From Tunturiibacter empetritectus (GTDB lineage: Bacteria; Acidobacteriota; Terriglobia; Terriglobales; Acidobacteriaceae), in NCBI RefSeq assembly GCF_014201375.1, contig NZ_JACHDZ010000002.1, positions 62,001 through 126,000 on the forward strand: a stretch of 64,000 bases of DNA. Direction: 5' to 3'. The notes below the pieces were generated by a model. That model made no database searches. It had not been told where the DNA came from and saw only the letters and a program-made list of their open reading frames with translations. The translations under genes and the position numbers were made by a program. Of the stretch, positions 52,999 through 62,106 are shown piece by piece (the first letter of the stretch is position 1; the number at the start of each line of letters is the position of its first letter).

Positions 52999-54663
52999 AT
53001 GCTCCGTCGTCTCCAAAGCATCACGCCTGCATCATTTCTCCTTTGTTTCGTCACCGCTGCTCACGCGCAAATCGCAGCATCACCGGCCGCATCTGTCTTT
53101 GCGAAGGGAACCGCCGCGACTCCCACGCCACGCGAACAGCGGGCTATCAAGGCCTTCAACACCGCAAGGCAAAGCCCTCTCCAACTCAACGCCTTCCTCA
53201 CCCGCATGCCCAAAGGCGCGGACCTGCACATGCATCTCGCAGGCGCCATCTACGCCGAGACCTTTATTAAGGATGGCACCACCGATCTTCTCTGCGTCGA
53301 ACCCACCACCCACAGCTTCATCAAGCCGATCGGTACCACCCGCAGCATCCCTCCGCAGCCCGTCTGTGGCGAGGGCAATGTCCGCGCCGAGGACGCCTTC
53401 AAAGACCAGAAGCTCTACGACGCTCTCGTCGATTCCTTCTCCATGCGCGCCTTCGTTCCCAGCGCAGGCGTCAGCGGACACGATCAGTTCTTCGCCACCT
53501 TCGACCGCTTCCGCAGTCTCAACAAATCCCACACTGGAGAATGGCTCGACGAAGTCGCCACTCGCGCTGCCGCTCAGAACGAGCAATACCTGGAGGTCAT
53601 GGAGACACCCATCTTCACCGACCTCTCGAAGATCGTCTCGAACATTGATTGGCCCTCTACCCCTGCCGATCCCACGCAAAACCGCACTGGCGACGCCACC
53701 GGCACCAGCCGCGAAGACCTCAGCCATCTCCGCGATACCCTCCTCAAGGCAGGCCTCCGTGAAGAGGTTGCCGTCGATCGCAAACAGTTAGACGACGCCC
53801 TTGACGCTCGTGACCGCATCGAAAACTGCGGTCAGCCCAGCGCCCGATCAGCCTGCTCCGTCAAGGTCCGCTTTCTCTACCAGGTACTCCGCGCCTTCCC
53901 CCCACAGCACGTCTTCGCGCAGACCCTGCTGGCCTTCGAGGTCGCCTCAGTCGACCCGCGCGTCGTCGGCCTCAACTTCGTCCAGCCCGAAGACGCCTAC
54001 CTGTCCATGTCCGAATACCACCGCCAGATGTTGATGCTCGACTACCTTCACAGCGTCTACCCCAAGGTCCACATCGCCCTCCACGCCGGCGAGATTGCCC
54101 CTGGCCTCGTCCCACCCGATGGTCTTCGCTTTCATATTCGCGAAGCCGTCGACCTTGGCCATGCCGAACGCATCGGCCACGGCGTCGATGTCATGTACGA
54201 AAACGAGCCTCAAGCACTGCTGAAAGAATTAGCCGACCGCCACATCATGGTTGAGATCAACCTCACCTCGAACGACGTTATCCTTGGTGTCACCACGCCC
54301 TGGCATCCGCTTCCGTCCTATCGCGCCGCCGGCGTTCCTATCGCTCTCTCCACTGACGACGAAGGTGTCTCCCGCATCGATCTCACCAACGAGTACACGC
54401 GCGCCGCATTGGACTTCAACCTCTCCTACCTCGACCTCAAACAATCCGCCCGCACCAGCCTCGAGCACAACTTCCTGCCCGGCCCCAGCCTCTGGCAGCA
54501 GCCCGACGTCTTCAGCAAAACCGTCGCAGCCTGTGCCGGGCAGCCTTTAGGAAGCGCCAATCCAACCCCAAACTGCCTGAGCTTTCTTCAATCCAGCGAA
54601 AAAGCCGCCGAACAGTGGGAACTCGAACACCGCTACGAACTCTTCGAATCCAATCTGAATTAG
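52999..54663 (+). CDS. Secreted adenosine deaminase-like amidohydrolase
   Basis: 554 residues from ATG 52999 (AAGGA upstream; the open frame before it covers the tRNA flank). Signal peptide (ITPASFLLCFVTAAHAQ). Metal and catalytic motifs of the ADA family are all present: ADLHMHLAGA, ALHAGEI, RIGHGVD and ALSTDDEGVSR. ADA-type enzymes deaminate adenosine; exported, longer members (CECR1/ADGF-like) exist, and this length fits those. An insertion of about 100 residues lies between the first motif and the barrel core. The codon use is strongly C-ending, unlike genes left of the tRNA. Confidence 0.88.
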   Translation: MLRRLQSITPASFLLCFVTAAHAQIAASPAASVFAKGTAATPTPREQRAIKAFNTARQSPLQLNAFLTRMPKGADLHMHLAGAIYAETFIKDGTTDLLCVEPTTHSFIKPIGTTRSIPPQPVCGEGNVRAEDAFKDQKLYDALVDSFSMRAFVPSAGVSGHDQFFATFDRFRSLNKSHTGEWLDEVATRAAAQNEQYLEVMETPIFTDLSKIVSNIDWPSTPADPTQNRTGDATGTSREDLSHLRDTLLKAGLREEVAVDRKQLDDALDARDRIENCGQPSARSACSVKVRFLYQVLRAFPPQHVFAQTLLAFEVASVDPRVVGLNFVQPEDAYLSMSEYHRQMLMLDYLHSVYPKVHIALHAGEIAPGLVPPDGLRFHIREAVDLGHAERIGHGVDVMYENEPQALLKELADRHIMVEINLTSNDVILGVTTPWHPLPSYRAAGVPIALSTDDEGVSRIDLTNEYTRAALDFNLSYLDLKQSARTSLEHNFLPGPSLWQQPDVFSKTVAACAGQPLGSANPTPNCLSFLQSSEKAAEQWELEHRYELFESNLN

Positions 54664-54781
54664 GGCGCCCTCAGATGCGCCGAACATCAACATCGTCACA
54701 TCAAACGTTGGTCGCACATTGCCCCATATCTTTGTAGGGCATTTCTACAGATCGCACTAGACTCAACCCGAGAGTTCATCC

Positions 54782-55084
54782 ATGAAAAAAGCAGTGGCCA
54801 CTTTTCTTCAATTTGTTCTCTTCCTGTTAGTTTTCGTCATCGGCAGCTTTGCCCATCCGTTAAATCTGCAATGGGGCCTTACGGTGACTACTCCTACCGT
54901 AACTCGGTACTTCGTGGCGGATGGACTCGTCCTTATGTTTATCCTCTACGCGCTTATTCTCGTTATTGAGGCTTTAACCAAGCGCCTGCGAAGTTACGCA
55001 GCGTGGACGACGTTTGCCCTCATTCTCGCAACAGTGCTCGGGTTGATGATCAAGATAGGTTTCGTCACTCGGTCTGCCTACTAG
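54782..55084 (+). CDS. Small three-helix membrane protein
   Basis: 100 residues with hydrophobic segments at about 6-24 (TFLQFVLFLLVFVIGSFA), 45-65 (DGLVLMFILYALILVIEAL) and 75-93 (TTFALILATVLGLMIKIGF). No motif that reveals function. It lies 6 bases before the PLP-enzyme gene and is probably co-transcribed with it. Confidence 0.7.
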   Translation: MKKAVATFLQFVLFLLVFVIGSFAHPLNLQWGLTVTTPTVTRYFVADGLVLMFILYALILVIEALTKRLRSYAAWTTFALILATVLGLMIKIGFVTRSAY

Positions 55085-55090
55085 GGTTCT

Positions 55091-56461
55091 ATGACATACG
55101 ACATCTTCCATCTCCTCACCGAAGCCCAGAGCCGCCTCGATGAAGGCTTCGCCCATCTGCCGCCCGCACCCACGCACGCGTTAGGCGAAGCTGCATCAGA
55201 CATCCTCCATCAGGTGGCCGATCGCCTGCACGACAACTATCCCTACGCCCATCCTCTCTACGCCGGCCAGATGCTCAAGCCGCCTCACCCCATCGCCCGC
55301 GCCGCCTACGCGCTGGCCATGTCGGTCAACCCCAACAACCACGCCCTCGACGGCGGACGCGCCAGCTCCGCCATGGAGATCGAAGCTGTCGCCGCTCTCG
55401 CAAAGATGTTTCACTGGCCCCAGCATCTCGGCCACCTCTCCAGCGGCGGCACCTTCGCGAATCTCGAAGCCCTCTGGGTCGCCGGCCAACTCGCGCCAGG
55501 CAAGGCAATCGCCGCCTCCGACCAGGCCCACTACACGCACAGCCGCATCTCAAGCGTCCTCGGCCTGCCCTTCCTCGCCATCCCCTCCGACGACCGCGGC
55601 CGCATGGACCTCCACGTCCTCGAGCATCTCCTCGAAACCCAAAACATCGGCACCGTCGTCGTTACGCTAGGCACAACGGCCATCGGCTCGGTCGATTCGC
55701 TCGACCAGATCCTCACCCTGCAGAAAAAATTCCACTTCCGCATCCACGTCGATGCAGCCTACGGTGGTTACTTCACCCTCGCTTCCAGCCTCTCCCCCGA
55801 GACCCGCGCCGCCTTCGACGCCATTCCCCAAGCCGATTCCATCGTGATCGATCCCCACAAGCACGGCCTCCAGCCCTATGGCTGCGGCTCCATCCTCTTC
55901 CGCGACCCAGCCGTCGGCCGCTTCTACAAGCACGACTCCCCTTACACCTACTTCTCCTCGAAAGATCTCCACCTCGGCGAGATCTCCCTCGAGTGCTCGC
56001 GCGCCGGCGCCTCCGCCGTCGCTCTTTGGGCGACCCAGCAACTCCTCCCCTACATCCCCGGCGGCATCTTCGCCCAGGGACTCGAAGCCGGCCACACCGC
56101 GGCCCTCGAACTCCACCGCCGCCTCACCGAATCCCCCCACTTCCTCGCCCCGTCCAGCCCACCACAACTCGACATCGTCTTCTGGGCCGTCAATGCCCCC
56201 ACACCGGAAGCCTCCTCGGCGCTAGCGCAGTCGATCTTCGACGAAGCCGCCAAGAACGATCTCCACCTCGCTCTCGCCAAACTCCCGGTACGTTTTTTTC
56301 CACATAATACCTGGCCAGATACCCCCTCAAACGACGCTGAAATTAAAGTCACCTGCCTCCGATCCGTCCTCATGAAGCCGGAACATCTCCTTTGGTTAGA
56401 CCACTTATGGCAGCGCCTTCAGGCGGCTGCCGACAGCCAAGTCGGGTCAATCACCCGATAG
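55091..56461 (+). CDS. PLP-dependent group II decarboxylase-like enzyme
   Basis: 456 residues. Fold-type I markers: SSGGTFANLEAL (phosphate-binding), HVDAAYGGYFTL (Asp for the PLP nitrogen), and IDPHKHGLQPYG with the Schiff-base Lys near residue 257. Family members decarboxylate aromatic amino acids, glutamate or aspartate; others act as aldehyde synthases or lyases. Substrate specificity cannot be read. Upstream is a small membrane protein, downstream the glucan phosphorylase. Confidence 0.88.
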   Translation: MTYDIFHLLTEAQSRLDEGFAHLPPAPTHALGEAASDILHQVADRLHDNYPYAHPLYAGQMLKPPHPIARAAYALAMSVNPNNHALDGGRASSAMEIEAVAALAKMFHWPQHLGHLSSGGTFANLEALWVAGQLAPGKAIAASDQAHYTHSRISSVLGLPFLAIPSDDRGRMDLHVLEHLLETQNIGTVVVTLGTTAIGSVDSLDQILTLQKKFHFRIHVDAAYGGYFTLASSLSPETRAAFDAIPQADSIVIDPHKHGLQPYGCGSILFRDPAVGRFYKHDSPYTYFSSKDLHLGEISLECSRAGASAVALWATQQLLPYIPGGIFAQGLEAGHTAALELHRRLTESPHFLAPSSPPQLDIVFWAVNAPTPEASSALAQSIFDEAAKNDLHLALAKLPVRFFPHNTWPDTPSNDAEIKVTCLRSVLMKPEHLLWLDHLWQRLQAAADSQVGSITR

Positions 56462-56587
56462 CATGAGGAAACGTAACCAGAGTTCCATCTTTTGATGGAG
56501 AGTCGTTTGGTAGAATCAGCGTTAATTTCAAGCTCCAACGATCTCTTTCGGATCTCGCAGCGCACTCTCACCCGCCGATAGGGAATC

Positions 56588-58453
56588 ATGTCATCGCAAC
56601 CTGGGCCATCGTCGCGACGAGATACAAAATCGGATGAGAAAAGGATCAACCACCGCATGACTCTTCCCTCCGCCCCCATCCCTGTTACGACGCCCGATCT
56701 CTCCAACCGCACCATCGCTTACTTCTCCATGGAGATAGCTCTCTCTCCGGCCCTCCCCACCTACTCCGGTGGCCTCGGCATGCTCGCCGGCGACACCCTC
56801 CGCTCCGCAGCCGACACCGCCGCCCCCATGGTCGCCATCTCGCTCGTCCATCGCTGTGGCTACTTCCGCCAAAAGCTCTCCGACATCGGCCAGCAGACCG
56901 AAGCCGACGTCCCCTGGTCCCCCGAGACCACCCTCCCCAGCGCCAACCAGATCATCGCCCTCACCATGCAGGGCCGTCAGGTTCTCGTCCGTGCCTGGCG
57001 CTTCGACGTCGTCGGCGTCACCGGCCACATCATCCCTGTCTTCCTCCTCGACACCGACGTCGAAGGCAACGACCCCTGGGACCGCCGCCTCACCGACCAC
57101 CTCTACGGCGGAGACACCTACTATCGTCTTTGTCAGGAGACTGTTCTAGGACTCGCCGGCGTCTCCTTACTCGACGCGTTGGCCTGTAAACCGAAGGTCT
57201 ATCACATGAACGAGGGCCACGCCGCCCTCCTCGCTATCGGCCTCCTCGAAGACCGCCTCGCCGGCACCCCACTAAAAGACGCAACCGAAGCCGACATCGA
57301 GTTCGTCCGTCAGCAGTGCGTCTTCACCACTCATACCCCGGTCCCCGCCGGCCACGATCAGTTCGGTGTCGACCAGATGTACCAGGTTCTCGGCAACGAC
57401 CGCGCCGCCGCCATCGACCAGTTCGGATGCCTCCACAACGGCCTCATGAATATGACCTACATCGCCCTGCGCTTCTCGCGCTTCGTTAACGGCGTCGCCA
57501 TGCAGCACGGCAAGGTCTCCCAGCAGATGTTCCCCGGCTACAAGGTCTACTCCATCACCAACGGCGTTCACGCCGCTACCTGGCTCTCCCCCCAGTTTCA
57601 GGAGCTTCTCGACGAAGAGATCCCTCACTGGCGCACCGACAACCAGTACCTCCGCTCGGTCTACGGCATCGACCCGGCCCGCATCGCCGCCGCTCACAAC
57701 AAGGGCAAGCTGCGTCTCTTCAGCGCCATCGCCAAACGCACCGGCCATCACTTCAACCCCAACGTCCTCACCCTTGGCTTCGCCCGCCGCGTCGCCACTT
57801 ACAAACGCGCCAGCCTGCTCCTGCACGATCCCAAACGCCTCGTCGAGATCGCAGAAAAGATCGGCGGCCTCCAGATCCTCTACGCCGGCAAGGCCCATCC
57901 CGCCGACGTCGCTGGCAAAGGCCTCATCCGCGACGTGTTCGCCTCTGCCGCCAAGCTCAACTCCTCAGCCCTCAAGATCTACTACATCGAAAACTACGAC
58001 TGGGAGCTGGGCGCTCTCCTCACCCAAGGCGTCGATGTCTGGGTCAACACGCCCCGCCGCCCCTACGAGGCCTCCGGCACCTCGGGCATGAAGGCCGCCC
58101 TCAACGGCGTTCCCTCGCTTTCCATCCTCGATGGCTGGTGGATCGAAGGCTGTGCCGAGAACACCACTGGCTGGGCCATCGAAGACGGCGAAGACGAAGC
58201 TGCTGAAGCAACCAGCCTCTACGAAAAGCTCGAAGAGTCGATCGCTCCGATGTACGCCAACCCTCACGCGTGGGCGCACATGCAGCGGCACTGTATTGCC
58301 ATCAACGGCAGCTTCTTCAACACCCACCGTATGCTGGCGCAGTACTTCAAAAACTCCTACTTCCCACCCACACCGCTCTCCACAACCCAGACCAGCTACC
58401 TCGAGCACCGCCGCTCCACCGACGCGGTAGTAGCCGAACCCGCTCTCGTCTAA
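56588..58453 (+). CDS. Alpha-glucan phosphorylase
   Basis: 621 residues; ATG 56588 with TAGGGA upstream (an in-frame ATG 56657 has no good site). This is the shorter, bacterial 'alpha-glucan family phosphorylase' type: IAYFSMEIALSPALPTYSGG, GGLGMLAGDTLRSAAD, VYHMNEGHAALLAIG, FTTHTPVPAGHDQF, and the PLP/Lys region YEASGTSGMKAALNG near residue 498. It releases glucose-1-phosphate from glycogen or maltodextrins in the cytoplasm. Length is normal for this subgroup, shorter than the 800-residue classic enzymes. Confidence 0.92.
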   Translation: MSSQPGPSSRRDTKSDEKRINHRMTLPSAPIPVTTPDLSNRTIAYFSMEIALSPALPTYSGGLGMLAGDTLRSAADTAAPMVAISLVHRCGYFRQKLSDIGQQTEADVPWSPETTLPSANQIIALTMQGRQVLVRAWRFDVVGVTGHIIPVFLLDTDVEGNDPWDRRLTDHLYGGDTYYRLCQETVLGLAGVSLLDALACKPKVYHMNEGHAALLAIGLLEDRLAGTPLKDATEADIEFVRQQCVFTTHTPVPAGHDQFGVDQMYQVLGNDRAAAIDQFGCLHNGLMNMTYIALRFSRFVNGVAMQHGKVSQQMFPGYKVYSITNGVHAATWLSPQFQELLDEEIPHWRTDNQYLRSVYGIDPARIAAAHNKGKLRLFSAIAKRTGHHFNPNVLTLGFARRVATYKRASLLLHDPKRLVEIAEKIGGLQILYAGKAHPADVAGKGLIRDVFASAAKLNSSALKIYYIENYDWELGALLTQGVDVWVNTPRRPYEASGTSGMKAALNGVPSLSILDGWWIEGCAENTTGWAIEDGEDEAAEATSLYEKLEESIAPMYANPHAWAHMQRHCIAINGSFFNTHRMLAQYFKNSYFPPTPLSTTQTSYLEHRRSTDAVVAEPALV

Positions 58454-58593
58454 CTGAAATAAATCGTATCGAGCAGGCAACGGGGAAGCAGGCGCCGAAG
58501 GCGCGTCAGCCTCGATGGCAGATCGCGCCGTGCGTGCAGCACGCCGTTGACTGTTTTTGGTTTCTCAAAGGGAAGCGGTCGACATAGAAACCG

Positions 58594-61500
58594 CTAATCC
58601 CCAGCCACAACCTCTGCCACCCGTCGCCGCCCAGCCCGTAGTCCCCGCACCCCCCGAGAGAACCTGCCCCTCACCCGATCGAAGAACAGATAAACCACCG
58701 GCGTAGTAAACAGCGTAAGCGCCTGCGACACGATCAATCCACCCACAATCGTGATCCCCAGCGGCCGCCGCATCTCGCTGCCCGCCCCACGACCAAGCGC
58801 CAACGGCAACCCGCCAAGCAGAGCCGCCATCGTCGTCATCATGATCGGCCGGAACCGCAGCATACAAGCCTCAAAGATCGCCTCCTGCGGCGTCTTTCCA
58901 TGCTGCCTCTCCGCCACCAGCGCAAAGTCGATCATCATAATCGCGTTCTTCTTCACGATCCCGATCAGCAGAATGATCCCGATCATCGCGATCACGCTAA
59001 GGTCCACCTTGAACAGCAGCAGCGCCACAATCGCACCCACCCCAGCCGAAGGCAGGGTAGACAGAATCGTCAACGGATGAATGAAGCTCTCATACAGAAT
59101 CCCCAGCACAAGATAGACCGCGACCAGCGCCAGCAGAATCAACCACGGCTCGCTCTTCAATGAATCTTTGAATGCCTGTGCCGACCCGGCAAATCCGCCA
59201 TGAATCGCCGAAGGCATTCCAATATCAACGCGAGCCTGCTGAATCGCCTGCGTCGCCTGACTCAGCGAAGCCCCCGGCGCAAGATTGAACGACAACGTAG
59301 TAGCAGGCGACTGCGCCTGGTGATTCACTGCCAGCGGAATCCTCTGCGCCTCAAAGTGCGTCACCGCCGAAAGCGGCACCATCGCCCCCGTCGTGCTCTT
59401 CACGTAGATACTCTTCAGCGCATCCGGATCTTCCTGGAACTGCGGCGCAACCTCCATCACCACGTGGTACTGATTCAGCGGCATGTAGGTTGTCGAAACC
59501 TGCGTCTGCGCAAACGCACCCGACAGCGTCGAATCAATCGTCAGCGGCGACACCCCCAACCGGCTCGCAGTCGCGCGATCGATCACCAACTGCCCCCGCA
59601 ATCCCAGCGCCTGTTGATCCGTAGCAACGTCTTTAATCTGCGGCAGTTGATCCATCGCAGCTTGCAGCTTCGGACCCCACTCATTCAACTCTTTGAGGTT
59701 GTCTCCGGTCAGTGTGTACTGATACTCCGTCGCCGTATTCCGCCCGCCAATCCGCAGATCCTGAAACGCCTGCAAATACATAATCACGCCAGGCAAGTTG
59801 CTGACCTTAGGCCGCAACCTGTTCACGATCACCTGCGCCGTGTCTCCCTTCTTCTTGCGCTCCGCATCCGGCTTCAGCGACATGAACATGAAGCCGCCGT
59901 TCGAATTTCCGCGCCCACCCGCAAACGCCGTAACATCCTCAACGCCTGGGTCCTGCCCCGCAATCGCCGCCAGCGCCAGCACATTCTTCTTCATCTGCGC
60001 GAACGATACATCCTGCTGCCCCTGCACCTGCCCGCCGATACGTCCCGCATCCTGCTCCGGGAAGAATCCCTTCGGCACCAGAATGTACAGATAAACATTC
60101 AGCACAAACGTCAGCACCGTAATCACCAGCACCAGCCTCTGATGCTTCAACACCCAGCGCAGCCCCAGCTCATACTCCGCCGCCAGCCACGCCAGCGCCC
60201 GCTCGCCCGAGCGATAGAACCACCCATGCTCCCGCCTGCCATGCGGCTCCAGATACTTCGCGCTCAACATCGGCGTAGTCGTCAGCGACACCACCAGCGA
60301 CACCATAATCGCCACTGACAGCGTCACCGCAAACTCGCGAAACAGCCGCCCCACAATCCCACCCATCAGCAGAATCGGAATGAACACCGCAATCAGCGAC
60401 GTGCTCATCGACACCACCGTAAATCCAATCTCCTTAGATCCCAACATCGCAGCCTGGTACGGCGACATCCCAGCTTCAAGATGACGGCTGATATTCTCAA
60501 TCACCACAATCGCATCATCGACCACAAATCCCGTCGAGATCGTCAGCGCCATCAGCGAAAGATTATCCAGCGTATATCCCAACAGGTACATCACCGCGAA
60601 CGTCCCCAGCAGGCTCAAAGGCACCGCGACTGTTGGAATCAAAGTCGACCGCACCTCCCGCAAAAACAGAAACACCACCAGGATCACCAACAGAATCGAG
60701 ATCACCAGCGTCCGTGTCACATCCTTCACTGAAGCGCGAATCGTCGTCGTCCGGTCGAGAGCCACATGCACCGTAATCGCCGGCGGAATCGACGCCTCCA
60801 GCAGAGGAAGCATCTTCTTCACGTTGTCCACAGTCTCGATCACGTTCGCCGTCGAGGTCTTGAACACGATCACAAGAATCGCAGGCTTGCCGTTGAACAC
60901 ACCGGTAGCATGAACATCCTCAACGCTGTTGACGACATTCGCCACATCCTGAATCCGCACCACACCATGCGCAGTTCCTGGCCCGGCACCCATCCCGGTA
61001 CTCGCAACGACAGGCGAAGCGACAGCCGCCGTCGAGCCGTTCGCCACGGCCGCATTCGCAGCAGTTCCGGCGCCAGTCGAACCCGCGCCTCCATTCACCG
61101 CCTGCGGATTGCTCGTCAACGCACTCGCCACCGAAGCAGGCAACCCCGTGCTCGCAGGCGCCGAACTCACCGGCCCGCGATCGGTCGCCACAATCAGCGG
61201 AGCATATGCTGCCGCGCCAAACAACTGATCCGTCGCACTGACACTCCACCGCCGCGTGTCATCCTGCAGATATCCCTTCGGCTGATTCACATTCACCGTG
61301 CCGATCGCCGCCCGCAGAGCCTCCAGCCCCACGCCATAGTGCGCCAGCTGCATCGGGTTCGCCTCAATCCGCACCGAAGGCTTCGCGCTCCCCCCGCAGA
61401 AGGTCTGCCCCACACCCGGTATCTGCGCGATCTTCTGCGCGAGAATACTGTCGCACGCGTCGTACAGCTGCGGCACGTTCATCGTGTCCGACGTCAGCGC

Positions 61501-61926
61501 GATAATCATGATCGGCGAGTCCGCCGGATTCACCTTGTAGTACCCAGGATTACTCGGCAGATTCGCTGGCAGCTGACTCCGCGCCGCATTGATCGCCGCC
61601 TGCACATCCCGCGCCGCCCCATTCACATCGCGCGTCAGATCGAACTGAAGCGTAATCCCCACCACGCCAGTAGAAGAATAGGACGTCATCTCGTTGACGC
61701 CGGCAATCTTCGAGAACTGCCGCTCCAGCGGTGTTGCCACAGACGAGGCCATCGTCTCCGGATCGGCGCCCGGCAAATTCGCACCCACCGAGATCACCGG
61801 AAACTCCACCTGCGGCAGACTGGCCACGGGTAGCAGCGTATAGGCCACCGCACCCGCCAGAATCACCGCCAGCGACAACAGAAACGTCGCTACCGGCCGC
61901 CGAATAAATGGTGCTGAAAAATGCAT
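58594..61926 (-). CDS. RND efflux permease, MdtC/MuxC-like, with a low-complexity insertion
   Basis: 1110 residues, start supported by AGGGGA upstream. An N-terminal TM helix, two large periplasmic loops and the TM4 charged pair region (VVDDAIVVIENISRHLE) are typical of HAE1-type H+-driven exporters. The second half repeats the first (LLIGIVKKNAIMMIDFAL). Residues about 250-322 form an Ala/Ser/Gly/Val-rich stretch (for example AVNGGAGSTGAGTAANAAVA) not found in E. coli homologues I know; it sits in the first periplasmic porter loop. It is the second gene of a tandem RND pair. Confidence 0.9.
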   Translation of the reverse strand: MHFSAPFIRRPVATFLLSLAVILAGAVAYTLLPVASLPQVEFPVISVGANLPGADPETMASSVATPLERQFSKIAGVNEMTSYSSTGVVGITLQFDLTRDVNGAARDVQAAINAARSQLPANLPSNPGYYKVNPADSPIMIIALTSDTMNVPQLYDACDSILAQKIAQIPGVGQTFCGGSAKPSVRIEANPMQLAHYGVGLEALRAAIGTVNVNQPKGYLQDDTRRWSVSATDQLFGAAAYAPLIVATDRGPVSSAPASTGLPASVASALTSNPQAVNGGAGSTGAGTAANAAVANGSTAAVASPVVASTGMGAGPGTAHGVVRIQDVANVVNSVEDVHATGVFNGKPAILVIVFKTSTANVIETVDNVKKMLPLLEASIPPAITVHVALDRTTTIRASVKDVTRTLVISILLVILVVFLFLREVRSTLIPTVAVPLSLLGTFAVMYLLGYTLDNLSLMALTISTGFVVDDAIVVIENISRHLEAGMSPYQAAMLGSKEIGFTVVSMSTSLIAVFIPILLMGGIVGRLFREFAVTLSVAIMVSLVVSLTTTPMLSAKYLEPHGRREHGWFYRSGERALAWLAAEYELGLRWVLKHQRLVLVITVLTFVLNVYLYILVPKGFFPEQDAGRIGGQVQGQQDVSFAQMKKNVLALAAIAGQDPGVEDVTAFAGGRGNSNGGFMFMSLKPDAERKKKGDTAQVIVNRLRPKVSNLPGVIMYLQAFQDLRIGGRNTATEYQYTLTGDNLKELNEWGPKLQAAMDQLPQIKDVATDQQALGLRGQLVIDRATASRLGVSPLTIDSTLSGAFAQTQVSTTYMPLNQYHVVMEVAPQFQEDPDALKSIYVKSTTGAMVPLSAVTHFEAQRIPLAVNHQAQSPATTLSFNLAPGASLSQATQAIQQARVDIGMPSAIHGGFAGSAQAFKDSLKSEPWLILLALVAVYLVLGILYESFIHPLTILSTLPSAGVGAIVALLLFKVDLSVIAMIGIILLIGIVKKNAIMMIDFALVAERQHGKTPQEAIFEACMLRFRPIMMTTMAALLGGLPLALGRGAGSEMRRPLGITIVGGLIVSQALTLFTTPVVYLFFDRVRGRFSRGVRGLRAGRRRVAEVVAGD

Positions 61927-61998
61927 AGTCCCCTAATCCATTACCCTTTGCTTCTAGCCGTTTCTTCTTCTCTTGTTCTAGCCGTTGCTTCTAGGTAA

Positions 61999-62056
61999 GC
62001 CAAGGCTTTAGCCTTGGCCCTCTATCCCGCCCGCGAAGCGGGGGGCTTTAGCCCCT
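61999..62056. repeat. Two REP-like hairpins between the RND genes
   Basis: GCCAAGGC-TTTA-GCCTTGGC (61999-62018) is a perfect 8-bp stem, and GGGGC-TTTA-GCCCC (62042-62055) a perfect 5-bp stem; both have a TTTA loop. Just upstream, TTCTAGCCGTT occurs twice (about 61952 and 61976). The shared loop suggests a repeated palindromic family in this genome. Confidence 0.65.
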
Positions 62057-62106
62057 GGGGTATGCCTTCCTGTCTCAGACAAAAATGTTGAATCAGCCAA
62101 AGACAT

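Noticed and set aside
59200..61833. Long plus-strand frames (up to 372 codons) opposite the RND gene
   Set aside because: They are Arg/His/Gln-rich antisense shadows of a GC-rich, C-ending gene; the minus strand encodes a clear RND permease.
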